NCBI GenBank assembly: GCA_030704615.1
Contig: CM060733.1
Coordinates: 29,762,001-29,826,000 of the forward strand
Reading direction: 5' to 3'
Source: Takakia lepidozioides
Taxonomy: Eukaryota; Streptophyta; Takakiopsida; Takakiales; Takakiaceae
Length of the DNA stretch: 64,000 bases
Below are positions 19,811-30,400 of the stretch, piece by piece (position 1 is the first letter of the stretch; every line of letters starts with the position of its first letter). The notes beneath the pieces are model-generated. The model searched no databases. It saw only the letters and a list, made by a program, of their open reading frames with translations, and was not told where the DNA came from. Made by a program: the position numbers and the translations under genes.

Positions 19811-19836
19811 GAACCTCGAGTGGGCAATGGACGTTC
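19811..19836. repeat. 26-bp palindromic motif, copy 6
   Basis: GAACCTCGAGTG then GGCAATGGACGTTC, beyond the DUF7869-like gene; the rightmost clear copy. Confidence 0.65.
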
Positions 19837-20027
19837 ATCTATTTTCTTTCTGTCATGTTGGACTCTGCACTGCTCTACATTCTGTTCATCTACATATACT
19901 CGTGACATGGGACATCTGGCTTACAAAACAGACAATGCACCCAAAAAAATAAAATGCTGGCACAACCCCTGGATTCTTTCTTTTCCAATCCGGTCTAAAT
20001 GTTTTTTTGCAATGTCTCGTTCTAGTG

Positions 20028-20775
20028 AGTGTGAGTCTTCCATATTTGTTTGTCCATTTATACCTTTACCATCACCTCTAAATCCTTACCCTTCGTTTTA
20101 CCCTTCCCTTAACCCTTCCATAGGCTTAAGCCAGACACTTAGTACCCTAAACCATTACTCTTACCATATACCAAAAACCTTTGTGTACTCCCATAAATCC
20201 AAACCCTAAACCCTTACCCTGGCCTTAATCCTTACCCTAAGATTAAGCCTGACACTTACTACCTTAAACCATTACTCTTACTATATACCAAAAACTAGGT
20301 TAGTATACTACCCTACTTACACTCCAAACCAAGTTATTGTACTATCATGTGTGAGTCTTCTATATTTGTTTGTCCCTTTGAACTACCCTAAATCCAAACC
20401 CTAAAATCCTTACCCATTCCTTTACCCTGGCCTTAATCCTTACCCTAAGCTTAAGCTTGACACTTACTACCATAAACATTAGTACTCTTACCATATACCA
20501 AAAACCAGGTTAGTGTACTACCCTACTTACACTCCAAACCAAGTTATTATACTACCATGTGTGAGTCTTCCATATTTGTTTGTCCCTTTCTACCCTAAAT
20601 CCAAACCCTAAACCCTTACCCTTCCCTTTACCCTTCCCTTAATAATCCTTACCCCAAGCTTAAGCGTGACCCTTAGAACCCTAAACCATTACTTTTACCA
20701 TATACCAAAAACCTTAGTGTAGTACCCTACTTATAATAAACTCCAAACCTTATTGTACTACCATGTTACCTCTTG
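20028..20775 (+). repeat. ~200-bp tandem satellite with CCCTAAA telomere-type motifs
   Basis: About four units. CCAAACCCTAAA recurs at about 20198, 20392 and 20600 (spacing about 194 and 208 bp), with a partial unit before. Each unit contains CTTACCCT-type pyrimidine tracts, CCATATACCAAAAACC, TACCCTACTTA and GTGTGAGTCTTCCATATTTG in the same order. CCCTAAA is the plant telomere heptamer on the C-rich strand, present here singly inside a longer repeat rather than as a pure array. Confidence 0.8.
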
Positions 20776-23084
20776 TAAAATTTGTATCATTCTCTTTATG
20801 TTTTATTTAATTTTCAAGTTGGATAACGTATGATAGAATGATTACATGGATATCAAATTCCCCTTACATTTTTACATTCTACAGAGGTTTAAAGTCGTCC
20901 ATCTTTGTTTCTCTCTTTCTATCCTAAATCCTTCTCCGAGTCACCAGAAACTTGGACCTTATTGCACTTAATATATCTAATTGCACCCCAAACCTTATTT
21001 TACTGCCCTAGTAGGTCATCTTCCTAATGTTTCAAGCTATTTTAATATTTTACTGCCCTTCTCACACCCAAAACATCATTCCAATGGAATATTTGTGCTT
21101 GTCAACATGAAGATTCAATCAAAATTACTATCAACTTATATCAAGTATGGTAGAGTACTATGAGTCTATCCCATGTTCGATTCGACATATTTGTTTATCG
21201 TGATTATAACATAATGTAATATTACATCATTCGACTTCCCAGTCGACATTCAATGAATTGTTCAGTTACACTGCAACTTCACAAGCACTTCAATGTCAAA
21301 TGGACATCTTATATGTTACATTTTGAAGCAAATATGAGATCACTTGTAATCTCACAAAGTTCAATCACACATTACTATCCAATATATTATTAACATTTGA
21401 ATTAATTATAATTCAAATACATATTAAGTTTGGTCCGGATTTAAGCCAAAAGTCCAGAATTAGTTAAAATAGGGTTCTACGCATATTCATTCCCTTCCGC
21501 AAAAAACATACCCGATGTATAATTTGTCGATTTTAGCATTACTTACAGGCAGCTCGAGAATATACTTGTTAATTGCTTCCTAGACCGTTAGTGAAGATGA
21601 TAGATGAAGGCATTCTCGAAAATATTTGTGCGTCAAACAAACACGGTTTCTTAGATTTGCACTACCATACAGTGCGTACATTTCTTTCCCCTCTTCCATA
21701 TCATGCGCCATGACATTATGACTAAAAAACTTGAAATGCGGTTGTCCGTAATCCTTCAAAGAGTCTCCTAACATGCCTTTCCATGTGTGTAACCGAACTT
21801 GCCGCAATTTCCTATACATAACAGTATGTCCCAGTGGTGGACATATGTCCCACCCTGGATACGTTATCAGTTTGTTAACATGAAGAGTACTTGTAGTTAA
21901 TATTATGATTACCATTTGAAAATGTAAATGAGACATCATACCACTACGTTTGACAGCCAAAAACCCAGCAAGACAATTTTCTAATATAAATTTTCTTAAC
22001 GACTCAAAAAGTTGTATCTTGACGTCGCATCCTCCTACGCCAACTATACATGAAACCTCAAAGGCTTTTGATGCAAGTCATACTCCTCCAAGGACCCCAA
22101 AGATCCTCCCAAAAATCCTCCAAGGGCCCCTAAATACTTATCTCAATCCACCCCGAAGGGACTGAAGGTGGACACTTTCTAACGACCATAACCAGCCCTT
22201 CCATATTTGATGGAAAATCGCCAATTTGCACAAGCCAATTTTGGTGGGCAAGAAGTCTATAGGAAAAATATGATGATAAATTGAGCTTTTAGCCGGATCG
22301 CATATTCCACAAGATGTAGGGTACACATGGCATCCTTAGTGGGGTTTGTCATTGCCATTATTAAACCCCCTCCCTATCAAGATTGTAGCCAGTGGGCCCT
22401 TCCCAACTTTTGGATGTTGCCCAAAAGCACCATGTTGGCCGTCTATTGGAGCCAAAGACTCAAGATTTAAGGATAGGTGATAGCCCGCTTCTCTCACTTC
22501 ATAATTTCGAGCTGTTGCCCCTTGTGTCTTGTTTGAATTTCCATAGGCCCCGTAGCTCCATGTACTTAGCACTTATGAGTAACCATTTATTGTTTGTTAT
22601 CTTATGAGAGGTAGTGGGAGATATATTTTCCTTAACACACCATTGCTCATTCCACTCTAGTTTGCCAAAATCACACTATAGAATGTGACATGTCGCCTAA
22701 TTTGCACTATTCAAAGTGATACATTAGTGTCATTGCTGCTTCATATTTTACATTGTGGCAAATATTTTGTCATCTCCCATGAAGACAGATTGCCACTACT
22801 TTTCTTGTGCTCTTATGAGAGCATCGCCACATTTGATAACTATTTAATAAACTGAAGCCAGCACTTGAGACCAAAAATAAAAAAACATCACCATTTCAGC
22901 AGTCCTCGCTAACCTTCTTGGAGCCATGTCAACACAAGTCCAAAAATGAATTAAATTGCCCTTGCCTTGAGCGGGGCAATGCAATTGTCCAACCTTCCGA
23001 CCCCAATGACTCAAAATCCCCAAATACTCACATCGGTGACCAATGTGTCCCCTTTTTATGGTTGGTTGGCCATATTGGGTGATA
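20776..23084. other. gene-free stretch
   Basis: AT-rich, with the right inverted-repeat arm at 21410-21480. An open stretch on the - strand at 21580-21960 (126 codons, QPHFKFFSHNVMAHDMEEGK then HKYFRECLH) is not recognised and is the only ORF with protein-like composition here. A TA microsatellite ends the stretch at about 23085-23102. Confidence 0.5.
21410..21480 (-). repeat. right arm of the 9.9-kb inverted repeat pair
   Basis: 21447-21472 is the exact reverse complement of 11585-11610, with weaker matching continuing inward (toward 21410). No target-site duplication was seen outside the two arms. Confidence 0.6.
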
Positions 23085-23182
23085 TCCAATATATATATAT
23101 ATATGACGCCAGCCGGAACTAGCGTAAATAAGAGCCTCTTCCCTTCGCAGGTACTGCCCCCTTTCGGGGGTGGGCTCTATCA
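23085..23182 (-). repeat. short GC-rich dispersed repeat next to a TA microsatellite, copy 1
   Basis: After (TA)n the sequence reads GCCAGCCGGAACTAGCG, later GTACTGCCCCCTTTCGGGGG and TGGGCTCTAT. The CCCCC TTTC GGGGG stretch is a small hairpin. The same order of blocks recurs at 23585. On the - strand the body is followed by the microsatellite, the layout of a SINE with a simple-repeat tail. Confidence 0.4.
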
Positions 23183-23540
23183 GAACCAGGACCAGTTACG
23201 TAGTGGCAAGCTGGCCATTTTCGATCTTTCTTTTGTTGAGGATTAAGGCTGTAAGTGACGTAATAGCTGTGTAGTGTAGGGTGCAGAAGAATGGGGTGGT
23301 GTATTTTAACCAAAGTTTAAGGTTTTCTTTGAGAACCTGAGTGTTGTGGCAATGTGTTCCCCTCTGACACCAGCGGTAATGATAGTCAAAAGGGCGGTGT
23401 TCCATCCATGGTGACGAAGGGCTAAGATGAGCGGTTCATATTTTTCACCTTTAAACATAATTGAATGGTTAGGGTCTCTATCATGACAAAATGTAAATTC
23501 TATTATATGAATGGTGAGGGAGGGGTGTGGACCTGTTGGT

Positions 23541-23545
<5 letters not shown>

Positions 23546-23575
<30 letters not shown>

Positions 23576-23662
23576 CAGAGAGGACTCCGGCCAAAGCCGG
23601 CATAACTAAGAGTCACTTTGTCTAGCGGCTACTGCCCCCTGTCGAGGGTGGCCCTATGTGAC
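23546..23662 (-). repeat. GA microsatellite and copy 2 of the short GC-rich repeat
   Basis: (GA)n with GACAGA variants at about 23546-23582, then GCCAAAGCCGGCATAACTA, GGCTACTGCCCCCTGTCGAG and GGTGGCCCTAT. It matches copy 1 block by block with small differences. Confidence 0.45.
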
Positions 23663-26600
23663 CTGTTGGTATTGTTGATGAAAGAGGTAGTCCATTAATA
23701 AGTAGAATATCAAGGCATAACCTTGCTAGACAATGACATGGGATATAAAAACATGTGCAGGGTAGAAGTCATGGAGGTATTGTGTAGTCTGGTGGTCTAC
23801 CTTGAAACGTACCTACATTGATGAGGTTAAAATCATCTGGATTTAGGATGTGACAGAAGAAGTTTTTGAAGATGCCAAACTCCTTGGTTGTGTCTGGTTA
23901 TATATAATCCATGGAGTATGGGGTGCTTACAATAGAGAAGCAAGTGTGGCCATGTGTCTACTTTGGGGGCTGTGCGTGGCATAATGTGCAATGTTTGTTA
24001 GGGTATAATAAAGGCCGGAATAGATTTTTTCCTTGATTACCCATGTATTGTCCGTATCGAAATCGTAGTGTTGGTCTGATTTGGGCATCAGTAATTATAG
24101 GAGAGGTCCAAAAGTGGTTAGACATGGCATGCATTAGCTGGTGTGGGGAAGACATCCATTTTGATATGTATGGTTTTGTGTAGGTGCGGGATGCTTGGAT
24201 TTGTTGTTTGGTTTCCTGTGTGACATATGTGTGTAGATCTCGTATAGGTGCGGAATCTGGCCGTAGTTGAGACGAGTCAGAATGGATATGCATGTGCTAA
24301 GTGAATCGGGTCATTTGAGGGATTTACAGAGGGCTGCATGGAGCCCAGCTGAGCCATCTTGTCTGCAATGTCATTTCCTAATATGAGTGTATGGGAGCGA
24401 ACTTTATGTATATGGATTTATAGTGGGAGGGATGAAGTAACATCTATATCCAACATACACCTATGTGGCTATAAACCACAACCACTTGTAAGGCAATCTT
24501 GTGTCCTATCATTTGTTAGGTACTAGTACTCTAGATCAATCAATTGTTTGACCCTCCGAGTTTAATTAATGATTGGTTTTTGAATTTAGTGCCCACAATA
24601 CTAAAATAAAATTCCAATTAGGGCCTTACCACATGAGCGGCACTGGAAGTCCCTGCAACCTGCTGAAGGCCTGCTGATTGGTTGATGGATCGTAAACTGC
24701 CACCCTCACCTACCACACGGGGGGAACGGTAACGAGAAGGCAATGTGACGTGGGGAGCCTCTCCGCGAAAGTAGGATTTTTTGCTTCTCAAATATCTGTT
24801 TCCGTGCTCGACTGCTGCTCATGTGGTAGCGTTGTTTTGTTTTTGTTGATATGGCCTACTCTCCATAACATACAGGTGCTACACCCTAGCCAGGGACTTC
24901 CAGGTCACTCAAGCTCACTACCGCTCGTGTGATAAGGCCCTTAGTTGTCAAATCGCTAGTAGAGACCCTAATGTCCATTAATTTATAATATCGATGTCAT
25001 TAACTTAGTAGTAAGCATATTTCCCCTAAGGGCCTCTTTACACTGAAAAATTAAAAAATGGGTATTGTTTAATATCCATCAATGCAAACTTAGCCTCTTA
25101 TTGTTCAAAGCATATTAAAAAATTCATACACATGTCCGATCTACTTTCCAAACTCTATCTCCTCTATCCAAAATGAGCATTAATGTTTCCATGAGCCTTT
25201 TAGCAACTTGGTTTGGGTAGTTGCAAGATGGACATTGCTTGATTCATGGAAGAAAGACTCTTGCTCAAGCAAGCGTAACTTATGGTGTCACTTAAGCATG
25301 AAGGGACACTTCCTTCCTTCTGTACTTCCCCAACTTGAAACATGCCCATGTACCAACAAATTAAGACACTTGTTCATCTGCGTACCCCGTTCCATGGTTG
25401 GGTTGGTGATAATTGGTGACATCCAACATACATTTATGTGGCTTTGAAATCATGACCATTTGTAAGGTAGCGTTGTGCCGTAACCTAACCACTACTAAGG
25501 CCGCTGTTGGATGCTTGGGCATTGCTCACAAACCACTTTTCACGTCTCACGCAAATGCCAATGCCACCTAAACACCACTTCGCCACCTAAGCGCCACTTC
25601 AGGTTGAAACTCCATCCTATTTTTGGTAGTGTAACTTGGCTTCCCCCATATTTGAAGTGTTTGGCCAGCCGGGTTTTCCACCTCTTGTCGGGCAAAAACA
25701 ATCAGGCCCACTGTGAAGAGGTCCTAAGTTCATTCATATTGTGGATAGATTGCAAGGTTGTTTGCTGTTTCCTATCAAAGAACACATCTAATGCAATCAA
25801 TGTTGAATGATCAGCTAAATCATGTTGAATGATCAGCTAAATCGTAGATGGGCCAGAGGACAACATTCTCATAATGACAATTACGAGCTTCCCCTTGCTA
25901 CTCAAAAAGCTTGAGAACATCCTCCTTTCAGCCTCCCCCTTCTAAGCTGCATATGCTTGAATGATGGAGGATGTTCCTTAGAGGATGCTTGAGAACATCC
26001 CCCTTCTAAGCTGCATATGTGTGATGTGCTCATACTGCACATGGGTTTGCTTTGCACCACAGCATGCTTTACTCTCTTCTCCAATCTGTTGGAGAGCTCC
26101 TACCGTCCTCGGAGTGAGCAAGACAATTAGGAAACACCCAATGGAAGAAAACGCGACGAAAGATGATGAAGATGGTGAAAGTAGGTTATGAGTGTGTGGG
26201 AGATGAGAGTTGTTGGTGTGTCAACATTTGAGCTCTTCTTCTTTCTCCTAAGAAGGGATCGCTCTTGCATTGCCCAAAAACCATGTGCCAGAAACTTTCA
26301 GCTCAGCAGTACAACCAGGCTTCATTTTTACAAGGGCAGCCCATAAGCTTTTTTCACAGGCTAGAATTTTTTTATGGGCAGCCAAAAAAGCTATGATGGC
26401 AACTTTTGGTTTTTTTTGGCAACTGCAATTCAGTAAAACTCCCCATCCAACAATTGTACCGACCCTCTATTTCAAGATCCCATCACTCTTAGATCGAAAC
26501 GGTGTATGTATAAATAAACAAGTAAAGCTTTTTATTATTATTAATAGCGGACGGGACAAAACATCAATACATATATTTCTTTTCAGAGCAAGAGTATAGA

Positions 26601-27372
26601 ACAACTGAAATTTGTCATAGTTACTACCGCCAACATCCGCATCGGACAATCTCTGTTGAAGCCGCCCATCGAAAACATATAGTTACAACCAATCCGTGCG
26701 CTCGGAGACTCCGGTGAGAAGTCCGAAAAGGCCGAAACGATCAGAAAAGACAAAATCATAACCGGAAAAAAAAACCATCAGTTCAAACCGACTCTAAAAA
26801 ATGTTTCTGCCCTAAAACAAACCTAAGCAAAAAAAAGCCCATAATTCCACTGAGCAATTTCAAGTTCCGACCTCTACATCCACAAAAAATTTGCACCCTA
26901 AAAGAACCCATAAATTTTCTGCACCCTAAGAAAAAACAAGGGATGGATCAACTGACTGCTTCCTGCAGACCCACAAAAAGAATGACAAGAATTCAAGTGT
27001 GGGTCAGTGCAGCGAAATCGAGAAAGGAAGAAAGAAAGAATTGAAGGGTTGGATGTAGTGCAGGGCCAGTGCACGAAAACTGGACTGGGGGCACTTGGCA
27101 AATGGAAGGCAGATTGGGCAGTTCTTATGGAGGGGCGCACAGGCCCTGGATTTGCAAGGCGTGCAGGGGCTTAGCCTATATTAGGCAGTAAAAGCAAAGG
27201 TAAAAGTTGGATGGGACCTAATTTGCTTTGACAGACTAGAGGTTGAGATTGGAGGGCATGAGGAGGGAGACGGGGCTTGTGGGAGGGTAGAAGTTGAGAT
27301 TCCTGTCTCCAGAGGAACAAGGAGGCAGGAGGGTGTTGAGACAAGTAGGCGGATTAGCTGGGTTTGAACAGG
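23663..27372. other. gene-free stretch
   Basis: No ORF with recognisable protein sequence. A short direct duplication containing CTTGAGAACATCC, CCCCCTTCTAAGCTGCATATG lies at about 25914-26020. Low-complexity A-rich sequence occupies 26700-26950. The last part may hold the promoter and 5' leader of the PHD-GNAT gene, but no convincing TATA box was found. Confidence 0.5.
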
Positions 27373-27468
27373 ATGGTTGAGTGGAATGAGGAAATGGGGA
27401 GGACGGAGACGGGAGTTGTAGAGGCGGAGTATTATGAGAAGAAGCTTGGTGAAGGCACACCTGTTGAG
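27373..27468 (+). CDS. PHD-GNAT gene exon 1
   Basis: ATG at 27373, [17 protein letters not shown] then [10 protein letters not shown]. Donor GTTGGT at 27469. Joining to 27963 gives [20 protein letters not shown], a continuous Agenet strand pair, which supports both the start and the splice. Confidence 0.75.
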
Positions 27469-30400
27469 GTTGGTTTTATTCCTCTTGAAGAATTGCATGT
27501 CCGTTTGCAATTTGTGTTGTCTCCCGTTATTGGAGAGAGCAGGTCTGTGCGCGCTGGTGGGGGTGGTGGAGGTTGACATCTCCATTGCGTTTTCGTTTGT
27601 TTTCCTCCCGCTTGCTTGTTGGTTGTGATCTGGTTAGGGCATATCCGGTTTGGTGGTTGTTGTGTTTAGTCTCTGTGAGATATTTACCTTGCAGAGCCTA
27701 TCGTGGGGTTTGAATGGACCAGGTATGAGGTTGAGCCTGAAATCGCCGTAGAAGCTGGGCATGGCAGACAACAGTGCATTAATCTGGGATTGAGCGTTGA
27801 TCTCAAGGGGCGGCATTGACGTCATGTTGTGTTGTTGTAAGAACTGCTACTGTAGCCTTCCTTTGGAGTACGCATGTGACATCGATCGAGGTGGATTACC
27901 ACTCACATTGCAGGAACTAAGAGGAAGAGGGATATGTTGTAACGTGAGTTGCTGTTTTGCAGGTCCGCCTGAGAGGCAAAGGGCTACGAGGATCCTGGCA
28001 TCCCGCCGTGGTGTTGAAGGCAAGACCAGGCCGCAGGGTTGTAGAGTACGAAGAGCTCATCACCGATGACGACAGTAAGCGGAAGCTTGTGGAAACGATT
28101 CCTGTGGGACGTGAGATTGACGGGGCGAGGGTTTCTTCAAGGCAGCCTGTTAATTCACATCAGAGAAACCGACATCTGTTGAGACCCCGACCCCCTCCTC
28201 TCGCGGGTCCTCCTCCTATGCGCTGGACAAAGGGCCTTTGGGTGGACGGATTTTGGGGGGATGCGTGGTGGGAGGGCATCCTCTTAGAAAGTATCACATC
28301 ATTAGCAGGAGCGTGTGTGAGCGTCTTTTTCCCTGACGAGGGCAGTGAAGAGCACATTCCTGTAAAAAATTTGCGGATAGCTCAGGAATGGGATGAGGAG
28401 ACGGGCGAATGGAATTTAAAGGGATGGGAAAAGATCCCATCATGTTCAGACGAAGGTTTCGTTGTCAAGAAACGCAGTCCTGTGAAGATAGAGATAGATA
28501 GTGATACTGATTCTGACAAGGAATTGCTGTGCATGAGCCTTAAGCGGAAAGCCATGAAGCCTAGTGCTGTTAATAGCAGTGTGCCTCCAAAGATGGCATC
28601 TCTCCTTACACCAGGTTCACTGACTACCTCACCCCTGTCCAGTGGGATCCCAGTTTCTAGAGGGCAAGATCTTAGCACATGTCCTCACTGGATGCATGTG
28701 CACAAGCGCCAAAAGATGCAGGTTTCAGCTGAGTTGAGAACAGGGCTGGAGGAAAGACCAGTCAGTCAGCCGGCTCTCATTTCTGATGGGAAAGCTAAGC
28801 TGGGCAAGGACTCTCCTGCAGCAGTGTCTGAAATGCAGAATTCTAGGGTTTCGGGGTACAAAGAGGCTTCTGAGGTGGAAGAAGATCTTGAAATCACAGA
28901 AATCACAAACCCAATCAACCGGCAACACCAACCTGGGAATGGCGGTGCATCGAGTCCCCACTGTGATATGACTGCTAATGAGTATAGGCAGAAGGCTCCC
29001 ATGGGGTTATCTGTTACCATGACACAGATGAACCCACATCATACTTGGCAAGAGGAAGCAGCTAGGCACAAGAAATGCTATCCACTTGACATGAAGGAAG
29101 ATCCCTGGGACGATTGCAGGCCTACCTCTCGCATCGAGACATCTAGGGTTGTGAATTGCTTAGATACTTCTCATCTGGAAGATAGCGTAGATGATCTGGG
29201 GATTGCCATGGTACTCAGAAGCCGGCGACGCCAATCTGCAACAGGAGAGACCTGGGGGGAGCTAAATCAGAGAAGTGGGATGGATGGTGCTCAGAGGAGA
29301 GAGAAGACTTGTAGAAGGCAGTTTTCCAGTAGCGAATGTGGCACAGAGCTTGAGCGTAGAAGTAAGAGAGGCAGATGGACTGAAGCACTGGAGATTCTGA
29401 CAGAGAAGGGTCCGGCCCGCGTACAGCTCGAGGAAGCAGCTAGGAACAAGAAGAGTGTGGCCCCTCCCAAGGGTTCCCCTGCTCAGGAGAAAAGGGGCAA
29501 GAAGAAACGGTCTGGTGCAGGTTGCCGCATGGAGGTGCTGCTTTCTGCTCCTGAAGATGCAAAATCAGGAGAGGAAGGTTCTGGAGCCTCCTCAGTCTAT
29601 GCCAAAAAGAACCTTCTTTCATGGCTGCTAGACTCAGGGGTTTTGGTCAAGGACCAGAAGTTACGTTACATACACCGCAAGAAGGACCTGGAGTTGGAGG
29701 GATGGGTGACCCCTGAGGGAGTTCTATGTGGGTGTTGTGATGAGATAGTGACTCTGTCCATGTTTGAGTCTCACTGTGGCAGCAAGTTGCATCGGCCCTG
29801 CGCAAATATTTATTTGGAAGATGGCAGATCTCTTACACAGTGCCAAATGGAAGCTCTGAAGAAGCAAAACTCCTCTGTAGGGCCAGGGTCTTCTGAGAGT
29901 CATAAGGGTTCACGGAGGCGAGGCAGACCACGGAAGACGGATGCAAATCCATTGGACAGGAATGACGACACATGTGGTGTTTGTGGGGATGGAGGGGAAC
30001 TCATCTGCTGTGATCATTGTCCCTCAACCTTTCATCTCAGTTGTATGGAAATGAAGGTATCTTTTCCTCCTTCCTGATGTATCATTCACCTGGTGTTGAT
30101 TCTGTTAGTGTGTCTGTGATTCTAGTGCTCTACAATATCTGTAACAGTTTCATTGTAGTGGCAGATGGACTGGTGTGTTGGTGTTCATCATCACTTGCAT
30201 AGGTTGCCAGAAATTGGACATATTTTTGTCATTTCTCACATTCTCTGCAGCAGATTCTTTATTCTTTTGTGTTGGACTCTGGCAATTATGATGGTGCAGG
30301 ACATCCCGGATGGGGACTGGTACTGTCCAAACTGCCGGTGTGCCATATGTGGAGGAAGCCAATTTAAAGGGGACCATGAGTCATTCAATGAGCTGACAGT

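Noticed and set aside
20028-20775. A true telomere end
   Set aside because: Heptamers are isolated within a longer repeat and ordinary sequence lies on both sides.
27181-27585. 134-codon - strand ORF opposite exon 1 of the PHD-GNAT gene
   Set aside because: Pro/Ser-rich shadow of purine-rich + strand sequence. Exon 1 on the + strand splices in phase to a conserved domain.
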